This document shows positions 59,022 through 64,000 of a DNA stretch of 64,000 nt, in pieces (within the stretch, counting starts at the first letter, position 1; the number at the start of each line of letters is the position of its first letter). The notes under the pieces were generated by a model. The model was not told where the DNA came from. It was given only the letters and a program-made list of their open reading frames with translations, and did not search any database. The stretch is from Adineta ricciae (taxonomy: Eukaryota > Rotifera > Eurotatoria > Adinetida > Adinetidae): the NCBI GenBank assembly GCA_905250025.1, contig CAJNOJ010000022.1:249707-313706 (forward strand). The letters are read 5' to 3'. The position numbers and the translations under genes were made by a program.

Positions 59022-60082
59022 AGAAAAGGTGATGATGAACGACAATTTGTACATTTCTTCTTTTCGCACATCAAGAAGAAAAAAAAACTGACGTCGGTCA
59101 TTTTCAATCATAGAGTCTGTCCAATAGCCAACGGGGATAGTTTGAAGTGTATATGACTATCTCAATGTGAGATCGAATCCAACCCTCATTCAATTACCTG
59201 TTGTGTCGTCGTCAGATGGACTGTCTAACTGATGATGACGGACATTCGAGCATGGATAATTTTCCTTCAGGCTTTATACAGATGTTATCGAAGAGAAAAG
59301 AAGCTTGACCACGTAATCGCAGACTTCTTCTCTTCCGTATATACACACACATATATATGTGCTAGGAAACACACGTTCTCAATAAACGACAGGGGGACCA
59401 CAACTACATCGTTAAATTAGCCGTTTCTCTATATATAACGTATGTTAGATGACATAACTCTTATTTCATAAGCCTATTCTACTGTCAATTATCATCTTGG
59501 CACCTGTTGTTGACATATTTAAAGGATTGAATGAAAAGAAAATTGCTCACGAAATGAAACATCTAACTCAAAAGAAACGAATGATTTCTCTCTTCTGAAA
59601 TGATCCAGTATTTATTTATTTTGTCAGATGGTGAGAGGAAAATGACCAAAGAAGAAGAGAAAGAAGAAGAATAATAATTATGTTAAGAAAAAGGCACATG
59701 GCATTTCAAATGTTAACATACCCAAGATATCTTCATCAATGGATAGACATGTTTGAATCAATTAGATGTAGAACAAGGAGGAGAAAATGGACGGTTCTCG
59801 TTTTCATCATGATGACCACTAGAAGATGTTCTATGCCGTAAGGGCCAAGAGAGAAGACTCCTGTCAATCAACATGAGAACATTGAGATGTATGTGTGGAG
59901 AAGGAGACGGCGGAAAGATAAAATTCACTATAGACATATACACAGATGTTAGTTTCAAATAATTAAACTTCTATACTACTGAGATGACTTGCTCATTTGT
60001 AATCAAGTTGCCTATCGAAGACGAAATGAATTGAAGCAAAACAGAAAACAGATAATTTGATTCAATATAACCAATTGGAACT

Positions 60083-60083
60083 N
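60083..60083. other. Single ambiguous base (N)
   Basis: The only N in the window. It sits immediately before the left arm of the inverted repeat, which suggests that an assembler joined or polished conflicting sequence here. Confidence 0.95.
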
Positions 60084-60297
60084 AAGCGATTTTCAAGCGG
60101 ATCGAAAAAGCGAAATTTTGTTTATCATGTTCATTCTCGTCGAATGTCACCGATGGATCAAATTAACGTTTATTGAACTGGTTAATCACGCTGTCCGACA
60201 TCTCATTCCAAGAGGAAATGAACGAATATTCTATCTTTTGATTGAAACTAGTGCAATTGACCTATTTGTATGTCTTTGCAGATAGACATCTCACTTG
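60084..60297. repeat. Left arm of a 214-bp inverted repeat
   Basis: Reverse complement of 60764-60977 with a single mismatch seen (A versus T in GTTAATCACG / GTTAATCTCG). The similarity stops abruptly at both ends. Confidence 0.93.
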
Positions 60298-60763
60298 ATC
60301 AGGATAAATCTTCTCAATTGAATCACGTCGTGTAAATATCACCGTTGACTTTAATGTTAATTTTTGTCAACATGCACTGAATAAACGGTTCATTTGCTTA
60401 TCGTCAATCAAGATAAACACAAAAAAGAAAGAAACAATCAAATATCCTCTTTAAACTCTGTGTGAAATCTTGTTAGAACAAGTTGTGTCTCTTTTTTCAT
60501 TACGTCAATATCCGACAGTGACAATTAGATCGACAATATTGAAAGAAGCAGACAAAAACGACATAGTTGTCTTATCTTGCAATATAAAAGAGATTGTCCA
60601 TCAATGGCGGTATCTGCTGAGGATTTTTTTTTGTTTTATTAGACTTTTTATCTCTCATGTTATCTACCGAGAAAAGAGTTCAAACGTCATTCTCTTCTAT
60701 CGCTTTCTCTCTTTGGGAAATCTATTTTCTTCAAAGTTCAATTGAGATATCGATGGTAACATA

Positions 60764-60977
60764 CAAGTGAGATGTCTATCTGCAAAGACATACAAATAGG
60801 TCAATTGCACTAGTTTCAATCAAAAGATAGAATATTCGTTCATTTCCTCTTGGAATGAGATGTCGGACAGCGAGATTAACCAGTTCAATAAACGTTAATT
60901 TGATCCATCGGTGACATTCGACGAGAATGAACATGATAAACAAAATTTCGCTTTTTCGATCCGCTTGAAAATCGCTT
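60764..60977. repeat. Right arm of the 214-bp inverted repeat
   Basis: Mate of 60084-60297, separated by a 466-base spacer. The arms carry no terminal motif typical of a DNA transposon and no flanking target-site duplication that I can see. Confidence 0.93.
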
Positions 60978-61620
60978 AGCCAAGTTTGTACAATGTCTTT
61001 GTGCTAATCTTTTCTCCCAATAAATCATTAGTAGCAATTGAAAGCACTTGAAATCAGCCGATGAATGAAATAAATTATTGTAAGAGAGAGAGAGAGGGGG
61101 GAAGGGATCGTCCCTATGGAACACTTCACAATGACGAGAGAGGAAAATTCTATTCTCGACTTCATTATCATTCGACTGAATAATCGACCATTTTTTTTCT
61201 ATCTTACAGGAAGTCGAACATCATTTCTAATTGTACTTATCCTTGAAATGGCATTCATACTGAATAGATGTATGATTCAGTTTCATTGCATACGTATTAC
61301 AACGGATATAAAAATCTTTATTTTTTATCAATGACATCTTTTTGACATTGATTTCGTTCATGTATATCTCGATGAGAACAACTCATAAAATTTCATTTGA
61401 TCAATTAGTGTCAATGCCCGCACTTTCGGTGGAAAGTCTGCAGACAAAAGCGGAATGTTATTTTTTGTGCAATGCAATCGAACTGATGAAATGTTTTCAC
61501 TTAAAATAAAAGCAAGAACAAAACAGAGACACGTCTCCTGTGCACAATTTTTCATAAAAAAAAACAGATGCCATTTTTATATTTACTGACAGAATCGAAT
61601 TTAAGTCCAAATCATCCTGC

Positions 61621-62706
61621 ATGAGGATGTGCTCTAGAACGACAATCTATCGAATAGTATTTATCGCATTGGTAATATTCATAAGTATTGTCATTGGATT
61701 TCAGTATGGAATTTATTTATCGGTGCGAACAACAACGAATAAAAGTTTACTCTCTGTGTTGTTGCAAAGTCAACCAAAATCGCCAGGGAAAAGTTCAGTA
61801 CTTCCTCAACCACAGATGCCGAAAAATAATGCCAAACCCAGGAAAATATGCGAAAAATATGAAGTATCCGATACTCGACCATTTTTCGATCAAGAACCTC
61901 CTCAGACCAACCTGCCTCGGCGTATGTCCGCTATAGAACGTACTCTCATTCTTCCTCAACTTCGTCTACTTCGACTAGCCATCGTTGCATGTGCATACAA
62001 TGTAGAACAATATGTCGATAATCTTCGTAAACATATCGAACCCATACTGGATCTATTTCATTCTTCTTCGCGTATATTTATCCTTGAAAGCGACTCGACC
62101 GATAACACATGGGAAAAACTTAGGCAGTGGTCTCGTGCTCACGTCGAAACTTATGGAATTCTAGCGAATACTGTTCCAAAACGTACCGAACGTATCGCTT
62201 ATTGTCGAAATAAATTACTAGATAAAGCACGTGACATTCACCCTGATTATATGCTTGTTGTCGATGCCGATATATTTTCTGTAAATATAAGTTCATTTCT
62301 AACAAATTTTCAATATGAAACTCAGGATTGGTCCGTGATGACTGCGAATCTAATTGAAAAATACTATGATATATGGGCATTGCGAACTTTGTCAGAAACT
62401 ATAGTCAATTATGATGTCTGGCATCTATCCTGGGCTATGCAACAGATTAGTGGTTATTGTGCAAATTCAGTGTCTAGAAATGTGATTGACATACACAAGC
62501 AGCCATTACGCGCTAATCGAAATCTTCTCGAAGTGCGGTCCGCGTTTGGTGGTGCTGCAATCTACAAAATGAATGCAACAAAAGATTGCTTTTACAGTGG
62601 TAAACCTTACACATGCGAACATGTACTGTTTCATTTATGCATGCGAGATAAAAATCAAGCGCGGATATTTATCAATCCACAATTCAGGAATGATAATCTA
62701 AGATGA
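61621..62706 (+). CDS. Intronless type II membrane glycosyltransferase-like protein
   Basis: Predicted 361 aa in one exon. Residues 9-31 form a signal-anchor (YRIVFIALVIFISIVIGF), followed by a Pro/Ser-rich stem, as in Golgi enzymes. The catalytic part has GT-A features: LRLAIVACAYNVEQYVDNL, then FILESDSTDNTWEKLRQW, a DxD-like metal site in LVVDADIFS, and a C-terminal FGGAAIYKMNATKDCFY with CEHVLFHLCMRD. The ESxSTDxT and DAD pattern recalls the CMT1-type mannosyltransferase family or related GT-A enzymes of fungi and protists, but I cannot fix the family or sugar. The lack of introns among intron-rich neighbours could mean horizontal or retro-origin. Confidence 0.65.
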   Translation: MRMCSRTTIYRIVFIALVIFISIVIGFQYGIYLSVRTTTNKSLLSVLLQSQPKSPGKSSVLPQPQMPKNNAKPRKICEKYEVSDTRPFFDQEPPQTNLPRRMSAIERTLILPQLRLLRLAIVACAYNVEQYVDNLRKHIEPILDLFHSSSRIFILESDSTDNTWEKLRQWSRAHVETYGILANTVPKRTERIAYCRNKLLDKARDIHPDYMLVVDADIFSVNISSFLTNFQYETQDWSVMTANLIEKYYDIWALRTLSETIVNYDVWHLSWAMQQISGYCANSVSRNVIDIHKQPLRANRNLLEVRSAFGGAAIYKMNATKDCFYSGKPYTCEHVLFHLCMRDKNQARIFINPQFRNDNLR

Positions 62707-63276
62707 ACAGATATAAGTCGCCTGGGTTCTTTTCCTCTATGCAGAATGCATCGTCATCATGCTGACGTTCACAAGGATGAGAATGACGAAAGAAATTCTT
62801 CGTCTAGAAGATTCTAGCTTCTTTTTTTTGTGAGATTTAAGGATTCTTTTTTTCTCTTGTTTCTAATTAAAAACGTGAGAGCAACGAGCAGAAGTGAACA
62901 TTCCGTCTTGTCTTTCTGCTCGAGTCCCGTATGCATCAAGAAAGAAATAAACTCCTACTTCGTCTTTTATCTTTAGTTTCTCATTGCATAATTTCAAACC
63001 AAATACACTTCAGGCTTCTGATTAAAGACGTCTAATCGCCAGTAGAGACATACTTATAAACGATGATTGATTGCAAGAAGAAAAACAAACTAAGCTGAAT
63101 CTCGTTCACTGCCTTTTTCATTAAATTCTTGTTTTTTTTCTAATAACCGCTAAGTAAACTACACCGAAGAAACTTTGCATGAGAAGATATCTAACTGCGT
63201 TGTTTTTCATTATATTTAAGCGTAATGCAACCAAAAAAAATCTCATATTTTCTTCGATAGGTTACACAACATTAAG
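62707..63276. other. Intergenic before the last gene
   Basis: No gene is supported. T-rich runs at 62820-62860 probably belong to the 3'UTR of the glycosyltransferase-like gene. An acceptor (TTCTTCGATAG) ends at 63260, 16 bases before the next ATG. Confidence 0.45.
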
Positions 63277-64000
63277 ATGGCTGTTGATCCAACAATTCAA
63301 GCTCAATTCGAACGTGATTACATATGGAAACGTTCATGGCCACGATGTTTTCTTGGACTCATAACTATCGTAGAAGTACTACTGGGATTGGTAAGGTTTC
63401 AATTCGGAAAGTCTCGAATCTAGTTTTTTGTCTGTTCAGGTTATTTTTCTCACTGAAGTTCTTAATATTTTGATGGATTTTTGGCATACGAATATATTCG
63501 GTGGTATTTGGGCATCATTTACTATTTTAATCAATTGGATTCTACTCTATATGACAGGTAATGAGTCATAGTGCATGATCACCAGTGTTCTATTGATATT
63601 TTCGATCGAATTTCAGTTTGCTGTCGAACAACAGTGGGCGCATCGACATGTGCATTATTTTGGAATCTAATCACTTTAATCGCACTTGGAGTTTTGATCG
63701 CATTTGACATCATTTTCATTTTGAATCCTTACACATGTTTATTAACATCAACATGTTCAACTCAACCACAAGTGATTTCATTGAATTCAATTATGCAGTT
63801 AATTCCTGCATTTCACGATTATTCAAGTTACGATTCGAAAAAATTCTTTCTCCAAATTCAAGTCGGTTGCGCAGGTATGAAAATCAGACATTGATATACC
63901 AATATTTTCTTTCTTACTATATTTAGGTGGAGCATTTCTCATCTCATTGCTATATATTATAATCTACATTGTATGCAGAATGAAATTGAATGGACATGTA
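63277..64000 (+). CDS. Four-TM (tetraspan/MARVEL-like) membrane protein, 3' end cut by the window
   Basis: Starts MAVDPTIQAQFERDYIWKRS. Four exons are visible, separated by introns of about 50 nt. Hydrophobic segments are RCFLGLITIVEVLLGLVIFL, IWASFTILINWILLYMT, ALFWNLITLIALGVLIAFDI and GGAFLISLLYIIIYIVCRM. The loop between TM3 and TM4 has two Cys (YTCLLTSTCS). The layout resembles MARVEL or MS4A-type tetraspan proteins, with no diagnostic motif. The coding sequence is still open at the window end. Confidence 0.6.

Larger units (their letters stand above)
58663..61620. other. Gene-poor region with an inverted duplication
   Basis: Nearly 3 kb without a complete gene. Microsatellites of GA type occur at about 58915, 59001 and 61083. 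The inverted arms at 60084 and 60764 and the single N at 60083 are described separately. Fragments with Ig-like wording (VVLSCNI on the plus strand near 60575, IATNDLLGEK on the minus strand near 61025) may be relics. A decayed gene is possible but cannot be modelled. Confidence 0.5.

Noticed and set aside
60470..60745. Plus-strand 91-codon frame between the inverted arms
   Set aside because: It ends in a homopolymer-rich stretch, and only a short part looks Ig-like. Not enough for a gene call, so mentioned only as a possible relic.

Overview
The window is animal nuclear DNA. It is AT-rich, with many spliced genes whose introns are mostly about 50-70 nt and have GT..AG ends. The gene set is metazoan: an AMPA-type glutamate receptor, OTUD5, NSMAF/FAN, DCAF11, a dematin/ABLIM-type headpiece protein, a five-Ig adhesion receptor and an SRSF2-like splicing factor. 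A fungal-type ERG4 sterol reductase without introns, and acceptor-like sites just before several start codons, point to a bdelloid rotifer (Rotaria/Adineta type). That assignment is an inference from gene content and architecture, not proven by the sequence.

Layout. 0-7 kb: a fold-back repeat, then SRSF2-like and NXT1/2-like genes (+), an App1/LNS2-like phosphatidate phosphatase (-), and a gene (-) whose best model fuses a syntaxin Habc-like N-terminus to a PRA1/ARL6IP5 domain. 7.7-10.3 kb: a cytosolic serpin (+) with a tandemly repeated N-terminus and three alternative last exons for the reactive-centre loop, convergent with a VAMP-like SNARE (-). 10.9-19.5 kb: PEX11-gamma-like (+), AMPA-type receptor (+), OTUD5 (-). 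21.5-29.6 kb: dematin-like gene with two possible first exons (+), Rab26/37-like GTPase (-). 32-42.6 kb: tetraspanin (+), ERG4 (-), NSMAF (-), DCAF11 (-), ribosomal protein S6 (+). 45.9-54.5 kb: acetyl-CoA synthetase (+), ceramide-1-phosphate/glycolipid transfer protein (-), an unrecognised acidic protein (-), an RBR E3 ligase (+). 54.7-64 kb: Ig/FN3 receptor (-), a 214-bp inverted duplication starting at the only N in the window, an intronless glycosyltransferase-like gene (+), and the first part of a four-TM protein (+).

Themes. Several genes act on membranes and traffic (syntaxin-PRA1, VAMP-like, Rab26/37, tetraspanin, App1-like phosphatase, lipid-transfer protein, NSMAF) and several on ubiquitin (OTUD5, DCAF11, RBR ligase). 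The clustering need not be functional. Three same-strand pairs (SRSF2-NXT, DCAF11-NSMAF, unknown-CPTP) lie 119-158 bp apart with a strong acceptor just before the downstream gene, as expected for operons resolved by spliced-leader trans-splicing.

The strongest candidates for undescribed biology are the serpin locus with three interchangeable reactive-loop exons, and the syntaxin-PRA1 fusion. All exon boundaries were read by eye from splice consensus, frame and family similarity. No alignment or expression data were used.
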